Assembly (NCBI GenBank): GCA_903813345.2
Contig: CAIIXF020000012.1
Coordinates: forward strand, 30,251,001 to 30,315,000
Origin: Owenia fusiformis
Lineage: Eukaryota; Annelida; Polychaeta; Sabellida; Oweniidae
Reading direction: 5' to 3'
Length of the DNA: 64,000 nt
The notes below the pieces were generated by a model that saw nothing but the letters and a program-made list of their open reading frames with translations, was not told where the DNA came from and did no database searches. Made by a program: the position numbers and the translations under genes. Of the stretch, positions 35,501 through 45,817 are shown one piece after another. How positions within the stretch are numbered: position 1 is the stretch's first letter; each line of letters starts with the position of its first letter.

Positions 35501-36000
35501 NNNNNNNNNNNNNNNNNNNNNNNNNNNNNNNNNNNNNNNNNNNNNNNNNNNNNNNNNNNNNNNNNNNNNNNNNNNNNNNNNNNNNNNNNNNNNNNNNNNN
35601 NNNNNNNNNNNNNNNNNNNNNNNNNNNNNNNNNNNNNNNNNNNNNNNNNNNNNNNNNNNNNNNNNNNNNNNNNNNNNNNNNNNNNNNNNNNNNNNNNNNN
35701 NNNNNNNNNNNNNNNNNNNNNNNNNNNNNNNNNNNNNNNNNNNNNNNNNNNNNNNNNNNNNNNNNNNNNNNNNNNNNNNNNNNNNNNNNNNNNNNNNNNN
35801 NNNNNNNNNNNNNNNNNNNNNNNNNNNNNNNNNNNNNNNNNNNNNNNNNNNNNNNNNNNNNNNNNNNNNNNNNNNNNNNNNNNNNNNNNNNNNNNNNNNN
35901 NNNNNNNNNNNNNNNNNNNNNNNNNNNNNNNNNNNNNNNNNNNNNNNNNNNNNNNNNNNNNNNNNNNNNNNNNNNNNNNNNNNNNNNNNNNNNNNNNNNN
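35501..36000. other. Assembly gap (500 N)
   Basis: All 500 bases are N. A round length suggests a placeholder whose true size is unknown. Upstream exons of the adaptor gene may be hidden here. Open frames of X across it have no meaning. Confidence 0.99.
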
Positions 36001-36233
36001 ATTCTTTACTTCTTTGAAAATTGCTCAGGTTACGAAATGCCAATATAGTTCCAATGATGCCGCTTACGAATTTATAAAATATAATGTGTTTCCTCTACAA
36101 TTCAAGAAAAATCAATCGTCATATAAATATTTTAATTTTCGAATTTTGTATTTTTGAAATATCAATTATCGTAAATTGTCCCATATACGAGTGGAATCCT
36201 GTTCATGGAAACATGTTATAATGAAGTTTTAAT

Positions 36234-37343
36234 CTAGAGGGTATTACACTCTAGGATAACACCCTCATTTTCTCTACAGTACTTGATAGAATACAGTTCA
36301 CCTCTCCAACATCCGACAATTAGATTACATTGCTTGTCTAATGAGACATTCATAGGTTCTTTGATGCCATCTTCATTGACGAGCAGCTTCTTGAACTTTC
36401 CAGTCGAGCTGAGAAGATGAACTGTATTATTGGCGGAACTAGCTACAATAATGTTCCCAAACGGACCTACGCACAATCCCCTTGGAGTAAGATTTTGCGC
36501 GTCATATTTGAAGAGTATGTCGCCCTTCTGGGTATAACCGACAACGATGCTATCTTTGTAGTAGGAAATGACAGCTATCTTACTGGAGGTGATTGCCATC
36601 CAGGGCATTTTACCATCACTCTTTACAATACAAGTGGATTTTGTAGTATTTGTAGTGAGATCAACAAATAGTAACTTGTACGCTGGTTGACATCCCTGTA
36701 AGACTGCCAACTCTTGTGCTGGAGCTCCTGCTACACATTGCACTGGGGACTCCAAACAATCTACGGACCTAACTTTGATACCTTGATGGCTCATTATGCT
36801 TATGGTGCCAGGTTTTCGATCCACTGCTATGATTTCATTTCCTATGGATGTGAGCCGTACACATTCTATATCAATGTGCTTGTTCCCTGTGAGTATGTCG
36901 GCGTCTACTATCTTAATACCGTCCTTACCATGCGCTGTGACTAGATTTCCGTTTGCTAATATAGTCATGGATTCTAAACCAGGGGAAGTTTTACCTTGCA
37001 TCTGTATCTTGCCACGTTCCTTGACATCACTCGAGTGTTCTGTAACACCACGATGGCAGAGATCCTTCTCTGGAGCCCTATTCTTGTTCAAATCTTCCAG
37101 TAAATTCATTATTTTGAAATTGGTAATCAAATTTTGGGCTCCACCTTCAGGCATGTCGAATGGTGTTTTGCATTCCGGACATGGACACTGCACCTTCCCA
37201 CGTGTCTTCGCCCAATTATTCAAGCAGTCACAACAAATGGTGTGGCCACATCCAGGAATAAATTTAGGAAGCTTTAGTTGTTCAAGGCAAATCGAGCATT
37301 CGAGGTAATCCCTCACGACATTTTCCACTCCATGATTTGCCAT
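36234..37343 (-). CDS. RING finger / NHL-like beta-propeller protein, intact copy
   Basis: 369 codons from ATG at 37343; the frame stays open upstream but this ATG precedes the conserved MANHGVENVV. A C3HC4 RING lies at about residues 16-57 (CSICLEQLKLPKFIPGCGHT, then CCDCL and CPCPECK), so an E3 ubiquitin ligase role is likely. From about residue 125 a series of short beta-repeat units (NGNLVTAHGKDGIKIVD, GNEIIAVDRKPGTISI, FGNIIVASSANNTVHLLSST) resembles the NHL or six-bladed propeller seen in TRIM-NHL proteins. B-box zinc fingers and a long coiled coil, normal for TRIM proteins, are absent. It stands head-to-head with the fibrinogen-related gene, about 670 bp apart. Confidence 0.85.
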   Translation of the reverse strand: MANHGVENVVRDYLECSICLEQLKLPKFIPGCGHTICCDCLNNWAKTRGKVQCPCPECKTPFDMPEGGAQNLITNFKIMNLLEDLNKNRAPEKDLCHRGVTEHSSDVKERGKIQMQGKTSPGLESMTILANGNLVTAHGKDGIKIVDADILTGNKHIDIECVRLTSIGNEIIAVDRKPGTISIMSHQGIKVRSVDCLESPVQCVAGAPAQELAVLQGCQPAYKLLFVDLTTNTTKSTCIVKSDGKMPWMAITSSKIAVISYYKDSIVVGYTQKGDILFKYDAQNLTPRGLCVGPFGNIIVASSANNTVHLLSSTGKFKKLLVNEDGIKEPMNVSLDKQCNLIVGCWRGELYSIKYCRENEGVILECNTL

Positions 37344-38009
37344 ACTGCAACGCCTTGTCACTCTTGTGCAACAAGTTATCACATACTGAAATCATAATTC
37401 ATTTTTAATTGGTGCAACCCAAATTGTTATATGAACGATTTCAGGCGTTTTTTAACTAAAACTGTGTAAATGAAGTCCAAACATGGCAATATACAATGTA
37501 CCTCTTTTAGTAGGAAGAAAAAACACCACCCGGTAATATGACCCACCAAAACATATTTCACATGGAAATGACTTTATACTGGCAGCATCATCGTCACTTG
37601 TATGAAAGTAACGAATTGTACACTTCTTGCACAGTAAACAAACTAAAGGATATAAATGATACGAATTCATTCAATGTGGCATATGTTATTTTGTGTGATC
37701 TGTAAATCTGGAGATACCGTGATCTTTTGAAAGATGGTTAGAGGTTTTAACATGTTGTGTAGCATGTAGTCAGATTCATTAAGCTTTCTCATTTGATTTA
37801 AGTTATCAATTCAATGTGTGCAATAACAATATTTCATTCCATTAACAAAGGTAATTTTGACAATATTTTGCCACAGACTTTTGTTATTCCCTTTTCTCAG
37901 TAATGGCCCATTATGGAATGTAAATCATTACAACATTTGTTGATTATGGTCAATTTAAATTTCTTTTCATTTTCTGATTAAACTCAAACTATTTCGTATC
38001 ATCATAAAC
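37344..38009. promoter_or_regulatory. Shared intergenic region of the divergent pair, left copy
   Basis: The RING/NHL and fibrinogen-related genes start on either side of this 666 bp segment on opposite strands. It is conserved in the right copy (45181-45817), apart from small indels. A bidirectional promoter is possible from the arrangement; no specific factor site is claimed. Confidence 0.4.
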
Positions 38010-40608
38010 ATGCAGTGCTCCATAGCATACAGTTTGGCAATTCTTTGCCTCGGCTGTTTAATTGCAGTTGAATCTAAAGGGAGGAAACCCAGTGGTGGAG
38101 GTGGCCAGGGTACTGGACAAGTCATTAAAGATGAATTTGGGAACCTTGAAGAAGCAATGCAACTCCTGATCGGAAAACTGAAAACAGATCTGAAAGAAGA
38201 TTCCGCAAGTATAAGAGATGAGGTGTCAAATCTGAGGGATGACGTGTCCAATCTAAGAGATGGTGTGTCTAATCTGGGAGACGAGTTGTTAAATCTGAGA
38301 ATGGGTGAATCCGATGTTCGTGATAATCTGGTGGAACTGAAGGAATCGATGGTAGACATGAAGAAACAGTTGAGTGAAATATCAATTCATGACAACACCG
38401 ATAAAGATATCGATGACAATGACGACACTAAGACTAATGTACCACTGTTTGACTCAAAAGGTGAGATTACAATATTAACCTTATAAAAATCTAATGCCCT
38501 AACTACATTTATTCTACAGCATCCGTATGGCGGCCATAGCTTCCCAAAACCGAGAGAAATATGCAGCATAAAATATAGAAATGAGCAGTACGGTGTTTAT
38601 ATATCGATTTGGTGAAGCTACGGCCGCCGTACGCCCACCGTAGAGAAAATGTGGCCGAGGCTTAAGAAAGTAATTCATCAATCAGAATTAAAAGTAATTC
38701 GACAACCGTTGTATGTTTGATTATTATGTATTTGCAGTTTGTAACACATCATCCAAAATGTTTCAAGAAATTAAAGATCAGCTGAAAGGCTTCCAATATG
38801 ATGAGTTAACTACTGAACGTTGTATGAATATTTCCGCCAATTCTGAAGGTAAGAATATTTAGTGCAACATGCGTTAATCTATCTGCGGTGGCCGTGGGGT
38901 CTAAAACATCTACGGCCAATATAGGATGATCTGCAGCGTTCCATAACAATAAAGGCATCTGCACATGACATAATTTCTCATTAACACATTCCAAGATCTA
39001 ATTTGTAATTATTTTATAGTATTCATATATTTGCAGTTTGTAACAAATCATCAAGGATGTTTGAAGCAATTCAAGAACAACTAAAAAGTTTTCGACACCC
39101 TGAAACCACGAAGAATAAAAGTGCAAATGGTATTTTTATTATTTTTCCTTAAATTGTCTTCCTTTAATATAAAATCAGTGTAAAACGTATGAAGAATACT
39201 TCAAAATGATAATTGTGATTTTATTAATAAAATATTACATGAAAGAATTGAATATAAAATTTGAACTGAGGAGGCATAAAAGTCAAGCAAACTTAACAGA
39301 TCTCAAACGTTCATATTTTTAATATTTTGTTATCTTACAGGAAAATGCAACGAGTCTATATCGGGAACAGAAACATTGAAGGAAGATCTTGAAATGATGA
39401 TTCAGGAACAAATGAAGAAACTAGTAGAGACGTGCCAGACAGGAACAGATGACCAAACACATACAGGTACAGCACATATAAACAAGTTAAAAATAGACCA
39501 ATATAGAGATTGAAAATGATTGGAGCGAAATTTGCATTGAACACACTTGAAATAAGATGAAGTCAGAACTGTTGTACTTTACTTTCTTAGAATATAGGAA
39601 TGAAGAGAATTATTGTTAGTCATTGAATTTGTTTAATTGTGCTAACTTTGTTATTTATGTGCTTATGCTTTTTTAATTAATTATCAACCAATTAATACTT
39701 TCATATTACCAAAAAGGTCCTTGTCATAGTTCAAACAAATCAGCAGATGGTGTAACTTGGTGTAGATCTTATCATCTTATTATGTCACCACCAAAAGTGT
39801 GTGTTCGGCGGTTGGATTTTGGCGGTCGGCGTCTGTAACAAACGGTCGGTGGTGATATATGCTTGTTAATGCCTTGTACTTGACATTATTCACTTACTAG
39901 AATAGTATACTAAATGCTTTGCTATTTATGTTTCCAGAACTGCCTAACAATGTCACATCTCCTGTAGCAGAAGATTGCAGTGGGCAATCGGATGGAGTCC
40001 ATGTAATAACCACCAGGACTGGTAAACGGTTTCTTGCAAGCTGTGAAGATGATTGGCTCATACTTGCACACCGCTTCGATGGAAGTATCGAGTTCAACCT
40101 TGAATGGGCTTCATACAGACAGGGTTTCGGCAATATTTTAAGAGAACACTTTATAGGAATGGACAATATTGTGGCTGTGTTACAACAGAAGAGGTACGAG
40201 GCAAGGTTTGACCTGACAACATGGGAGAATGAGACACGATACGCTGAATATAGAACATTTGACATTAATGATGAAAAGGACAAATACCGGTTGAATATTG
40301 ATAGCTATAGTGGCACAGCGGGTGATTCAATGAAACATGCCAATCATGACCAATTCTCCACAAAGGATTCTGATAACGATGGTTACAGTAGTGCTAATTG
40401 CGCTTTGGCTCATCATGGGCCTTATTGGTATGGAAGTGGTTGTAGTGGTGCACATGGCTCTGTTTTTGGTAAATACATAAAAGGTTCCAAATGCACAAGT
40501 GGCAATAGTTGTATAACTTGGTATTATTGGCCCGAGGTACTCCCTGGAGTAACTGCCAATTATTATTATTCTTTCAAAGAGATAAAGCTCAAAATCCGAC
40601 CAATTTAA
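38010..40608 (+). CDS. Secreted fibrinogen-related protein (FREP-like), left copy
   Basis: Five exons with AG/GT borders, every internal junction in phase 1: 38010-38460, 38738-38848, 39037-39129, 39341-39466, 39938-40608. The product is 483 residues. A signal peptide is clear (MQCSIAYSLAILCLGCLIAV). A Gly-rich stretch and a coiled coil of SNLRDDV-type heptads follow. Exons 2 and 3 encode two related modules (VCN-SS-MF--I--QLK-F), exon 4 another helical piece, and exon 5 the whole fibrinogen C-terminal domain (DCSGQSDGVHVI, FSTKDSDND calcium-site region, YWYGSGC). Such proteins in invertebrates act as oligomeric pattern-recognition lectins; the ligand here is unknown. The domain has six cysteines including the CEDDW and SKC/NSC pair. 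Confidence 0.9.
39783..39856. mobile_element. Small MITE, GTCACCAC family, in FREP intron 4
   Basis: tgtcaccaccaaaagtg at the left and cggtcggtggtgata at the right, with ggcggtcggcgtctgtaaca inside. The right duplication copy (47586-47678) has about 19 extra internal bases beginning tctcaaaacttttcg, so the two differ by an internal deletion after duplication. Confidence 0.65.
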
Positions 40609-40689
40609 ATGAAGTTTTCAGAAAGACAAATTGACAACGTCCAGTTTCAAATATTGATTTAAAATATTGCAAAACACAAGACTTGTCGT

Positions 40690-41055
40690 TAGGGTGTTTG
40701 ATTTTTGAAGAATGTTCTCAGATCACAACGGCTCTTTACGTGAGGTTACAAATGGTGCTGGTAGTTCACTGATTTTTTTCAACAAAATGGTATAACGTTT
40801 AAACTGGTCAATCGGCCATTGAGGGCAACGCCCACTTTTCAATGAAAAACATTGTTTCGCACTTCTTTGCTAATCATTTGCCAGGAATTGTTGCAACCAA
40901 TTTTCCTGTTATAAGCATTTGGATATACATCAAAACACTCTCAATTGATGCAAACTAGACTGTTTTAGCAGTTAAACGTTATCCAATTTTGTTGAAAAAA
41001 ACAGTGAACTACCAGCACAATATGTAAGGACATTCTTGAAAAATGAAACACCCTA
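40690..41055. mobile_element. 366 bp foldback MITE present only in the left copy
   Basis: The ends tagggtgtttgatttttgaa and tgaaaaatgaaacaccctac are inverted repeats, and further internal pairing (ggtgctggtagttcactg against cagtgaactaccagcac) makes nearly the whole element a hairpin. It is flanked by cttgtcgt and ctggtcgt, an 8 bp direct repeat with one mismatch. The right duplication copy has an uninterrupted site at about 48498-48510, showing the insertion happened after duplication. Confidence 0.85.
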
Positions 41056-41865
41056 CTGGTCGTGTAATAATATGGTACGCGTAATCCTCAAGTCACACCC
41101 GACTAGTTCTCAAAACGTCCCACCCGTCCTTAAATCATGAAACGGTGTCCAATGTTAGACGTCTAGAAATGTGTTACCCAGCATTTATTTTGTATCATCA
41201 TTTCATTTTGAACTATTTGTGAATCAACATTTTAGACTATTTGCAAAATGAATTTGTAAATTAGTTCATACGCAGTAAAGATTAAGCCCTTTGGTCATAG
41301 AACTTAGTGAGAACAAGTTTGGTGTGGCCTGAACTTTATGCTAGTTGTGCTGTATATATATCCTTAAACATACTATACATATTTAGATGAGTTGACCATA
41401 AAAAGGCAATCAAATCGTCAGCCGACAGTCGAATTATTCAACTTTGAATTATTCAACTTCCAGTGGCAGACAGCTGACAGTTTAATCTACTATCTTATGG
41501 TAAACTCATCTAGATATGAATAGTACTTGTCACTATATTCATGTGCATATGCCGCAATCTAAGTGTATGTACAAGTGATCTGACGTTTATGAAGTAAATA
41601 AAAAAAGAAAATTGTAGAATCAATGAATGGACAAAGGGAAAATAAAGTTAAAGAATAAGATCTACACTTTATCACCCCCACACCTTTAACACTAGTTATA
41701 TTTTCAGAGGCATTCAAACTTTTTGGTGGTCTAAAATTTGAATTTAGAAGTTATTGTAATCAAATGATTCTTTCGTGGTATGACATCAAATTGTTAGAAT
41801 GCATTGTAGCAAAAGAAAGCATGTCAGAAATGCTTATTCATCATCATGTTTGGGTGAATGATACT

Positions 41866-42340
41866 GGTCACCAAATCGACGACTGACTTTGCAATTCACT
41901 CAATCATAAATTATTGGATCACGTATCGACGCCCATTCCTAGCCTGTCCTGAAGGATACTTGTACGAAGTTTGGTAACAATAGTGAGAATGCTATTGTTC
42001 ATTTCTGATTTTTCAATTCGGGTGTGCGTCAACAAAACCTAGCATGGCATTAACATGACAAGTTACCACCTGGTTGCAATTTAAAAAAAAATTGGATCAA
42101 AAATCAATGGGAAATAGGTCATATTTTTGATATTTCGAAGGTGATTGAAGGTCAATCCAAAGTCAAATCTGAAATCCAAATTTAGAATTTGAAATCAGCC
42201 TAGACAGTACTTGATTAGTTGTAAGAATTTGTTACAGACGCCGATCGCTAATCGCCGAATGCCGAACACCAACCGCCGAACACCGCCCACGATAAAGTAA
42301 GAAGCCAAAACTAGAAAAAAACAGAGAGCAATATTATATA
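41866..42340. other. Spacer between duplicated blocks
   Basis: No gene seen. It holds a decayed GTCACCAC-family fragment at 42232-42300 (cagacgccgatcgctaatcg, then ccgaacaccaaccgcc). The following foldback element starts at 42341. Confidence 0.5.
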
Positions 42341-43436
42341 ACAGGGTGGTCCAAAAAAAATGGGACACTCATATTTCAAAAATAAATATTGATTTTCTTG
42401 ATGAAAACATATCATACTATATACCAATGGATAGGGAATTTACTCATCTTTAATTTGGCATATCATAAGTTCAAATTTATTATAATTTCTGTCAACCAGC
42501 GTCCATAATATGAATGACGTCATTTTCGTTTCAAAACAGGTTTTCCGAAACTTGCAAAAACCAAATTTTATTGTCAACTTTATTTACATAAACAGATGTC
42601 CACCATTTTGATCAATTGTAGCCCTTAATTTTGGCCTAAACTGGTCAATAGCATCATTGATATGCTGTTGAGACAATGAATTTCACTTCACTGCTTCTCA
42701 ATAATTCTGTCCTTCAGGAACTGAATAGATGTAAAGGATTTATGGTACACTAATTCTGTTAGTTCTCCCCATACATGGTTGTTGCTTTGCAGATGTTGGG
42801 TAATCGGGTGATCTGGGGAGGCAGTGATTAAGGAGGATGAATCTAGGCACATTTTATTTTAACCATTTGACACTCTTGTGGGATCTATTGATTGGAGCCC
42901 CATCTTGTTGGAAAATGTAATGATTCGAAAATAGGCTCATATCAGGCGGGTTCAAAAACAGCATAATTGGGTCATCTGATATCAACGTCTGCGACAATCA
43001 CATATTGGGAGAACTAACAGAATTGGTTTATCATGAACCCTTTACATCTACTCAGTCCCTAATTAAGGATAGAATTGTTGAGAAGTGAAATTCATTGTCT
43101 CAACAGCATATCAATGATGCTATTGACAAGTTTAGGCCAAAATTAAGGGCTACATTTGATCAAGATGGTGGGCATATTGAATATATGTTTATGTAAATAA
43201 AATTGACAAAAAACTTGGTTTTTGCAAGTTTTGGAGAACCCGTTTTAAAATGAATATGACATCATTTATATTATGGACGCTGGTTGATAGACATTATAAT
43301 AAATTTGAACTTATGACATACCAACTTAATGATAAGTAAATTCCCAATCCACTGGTATATAATATGACATGTTTTTATCAAGAAAATCAATATTTATTTT
43401 TGAAATACGAGTGTCCCATTTTTTGGACCACCCTGT
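42341..43436. mobile_element. 1.1 kb foldback derived from a Tc1/mariner-like transposon
   Basis: The ends acagggtggtccaaaaaa and ttttttggaccaccctgt are inverted repeats that extend for about 430 bp (left arm 42341-42770, right arm 43007-43436) around a 236 bp loop. Coding remnants are visible: on the minus strand the loop reads FQQDGAPIN, the catalytic-region motif of Tc1/mariner-type transposases, and the right arm (+) ends in DKFRPKLRATFDQDGGHIEY then a stop, like the usual transposase C-terminus. The same C-terminal segment, with stops, lies in the left arm in reverse. AT-rich flanks fit a TA-type target. It is non-functional. Confidence 0.85.
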
Positions 43437-44024
43437 ATAAAAAATACGAGTTCTCATATAGATGTCACCAGTTTGAAATATCCGATAAAATATCCAAAGG
43501 TTTACTTTACAAGTACATTTACATTAACACATTTTATAGGAGTTTTACTTATAATTTAAATAAAAATTGATTGTTATATCTAGGAGCAAATGTATTTTCT
43601 TGGTCACCGCGAATGGCATGATTTCCTCGAGTCTCTTCAGTCTACAATGCAACTCTACGAGGACAAATTAGTGTAGTTCCACTACTGCCCTTGTACAGTG
43701 CCTTGCTTATGTGGAGGAAATGAAGATACTAAACTGAACCACGCGCTTGCAAACGTGCCTTCCGAGACATCAGAAAATTGAGAAAGATTCCATTAGATAA
43801 AATTACGTTTCTGGCTCAAATAATGAAGTGTAACGAAACATTGGCATATACAGGGTGATTTATTTGGTTTTTGCGTTCGGTTAGCGACACAGGTTTAACT
43901 GTACAACATCTCCGACTTCCAAGGAGTTGTAAAAGAGCAAGTGAAACCTTGTGAATCAAGATGCTGTACAATGTGTCCATGAAGTCTCTTTATAATTTCA
44001 ATACAAAGTCTATGTAAAGTGTAT
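43437..44024. other. Spacer before right duplication copy
   Basis: No exon or repeat that I can name. The right copy starts at about 44025. Confidence 0.5.
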
Positions 44025-44073
44025 ATACGAGTGGAATCCTGTTCATAGAAACATGTTATAATGAAGTTTTAAT

Positions 44074-45180
44074 CTAGAGGGTATTACACTCTAGGATAAC
44101 ACCCTCATTTTCTCTACAGTACTTGATAGAATACAGTTCACCTCTCCAACATCCGACAATTAGATTACATTGCGTGTCCAAGGCGACATTCATAGGTTCT
44201 TTGATGCCATCTTCATTGACGAGCAGCTTCTTGAACTTCCCAGTTGAGCTGAGAAGATGAACTGTATTATTGGCTGAACTAGATACAATAATGTTCCCAA
44301 GCGGATCTACGCTAAATCCCCTTGGAGTAAGATTTTGTGCGTCATACTTGAAGAGTATGTCGCCCTTCTTGGTATAACCGACAACGATGCTATCTTTGAA
44401 ATATGAAATGACAGCTATCTTACTAGAGGTGATTGCCATCCAGGGCATTTTACCATCACTCCTCACATTATACGTGGCCTTTGTAGTGTTCGTAGTGAGA
44501 TCGATGAATAGTAACTTGTATGCTGGTTGACATCCCTGTAAGACTGCCAACTCATGTGCTGGAGCTGCTGCTACACATTGTGCCTCCACACAATCTACGG
44601 ACCCTACTTTGATACCTTGATGGCTCAGTATACTAATGGTGCCAGGTTTTCGATCCACTGCTATGATTTCATTTCCAATGGATGTGAGCCGTACACATTC
44701 TATGTCAATGTGCTTGTTCACTGTGAGTGTGTCGGTGTCTACTATCTTAATACCGTCCTTACCATGCGCTGTGACTAGATTTCCGTTTGCTAATTAAGAC
44801 AGTCATGGATTCCAAGCAGGGGAAGTGTTACCTTGTTTCTGTATCTTGGCACATTCCTTGACATCACTCGAGTTTTCTGTATCACCACGATGACAGGGAT
44901 CCTTCTCTGGTGCATTATTCTTGTTTAAAGCTTCCAGTAAATGCATTATTTTAAAATTGGTCTTCAAATTTTGGGCTCCACCTTCAGGCATGTCGAATGG
45001 TGTTCTGCACTCTGGACATGGACATTGCACCTTTCCCCGGGTCTTCGCCCAAGTATTCAAGCAGTCACAACAAATGGTGTGGCCACATCCTGGGATCAAC
45101 TTAGGAAGCTTCAGTTGTTCAACACAAATCGAGCATTCAAGGTGATCCCTCACGACATTTTCCACTCCATCATTTGCCAT
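44074..45180 (-). pseudogene. RING/NHL-like gene, broken right copy
   Basis: The RING part is intact (45180 down, MANDGVENVVRDHLECSICV and CPCPECRTPFDMPEGG), but the frame stops at 44803. Compared with the left copy, one base is lost near 44815 and four are gained near 44795-44800. The propeller part is then open again to 44074 and closely matches the intact copy. As it stands it would make a short RING-only protein of about 125 residues plus an unconnected propeller frame. It could be a pseudogene, two separate products, or assembly error. The propeller frame lacks other stops, so decay is recent or selection persisted. Confidence 0.82.
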
Positions 45181-45817
45181 ACTGCAACGGCGCCTCGTCA
45201 CTCTTATGCATCAAGTTATCACAAACTGAAATCATAAATCATTTTTCATTGGTGCAACCCAAATATTATGTTACTTAAATTGTTATATGAACAATTCCAG
45301 CCGTTTTTAAACTAAAATTGTGTAAATGAGAAAAAACACCCGGTCATATGACCCACCAAAACATATTTCACATGGAAATGACTTTATACTGGCAGCATCA
45401 TCGTCACTTGTATGAAAGTAACGAATTGTACACCTCGTGCACAGTAAACAAAGTAAAGGATATAAATGATACGAATTCATACAATGTGGCATATGTTATT
45501 TTGTGTGATCTGTAAATCTGGAGATACCGTGATCTTTTGAAAGATGTTAAAGGTTTTAACATGTTGGTTAGCATGTAGTCAGATTCATTAAGCTTTCTCA
45601 TTTGATTTAAGTTATCAATTCAATGTGTGCAATAACAATATTTCATTCCATTAACAAAAGGTAATTTTGACAATATTTTGCCACAGACTTTTGTTATTCC
45701 TTTTTCTCAGTAATGGCCAATTACGATATGTAAATCATTAAAACATTTGGTGATTATGGTCAATTTAGATTTCCTCATTTTCTGATTAAACTCACACTAT
45801 TTCGTATCATCATAAAC
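45181..45817. promoter_or_regulatory. Shared intergenic region of the divergent pair, right copy
   Basis: 637 bp counterpart of 37344-38009, with a roughly 30 bp deletion near 45330 and scattered substitutions. A bidirectional promoter is possible by position only. Confidence 0.35.

Larger units (their letters stand above)
36184..41865. repeat. Segmental duplication, left copy (RING/NHL + FREP)
   Basis: Similarity with 44025-49351 begins at tatacgagtggaatcctgtt and ends at gtgggtgaatgatact-type sequence (tttgggtgaatgatact). Coding, intronic and intergenic DNA are all closely alike, indicating a recent direct duplication. This copy has a 366 bp transposon (40690-41055) that the other lacks. 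The copies are separated by about 2.2 kb. Confidence 0.93.

Noticed and set aside
35460-36043. Long frames of 185 codons on both strands
   Set aside because: They cross the 500 N assembly gap.
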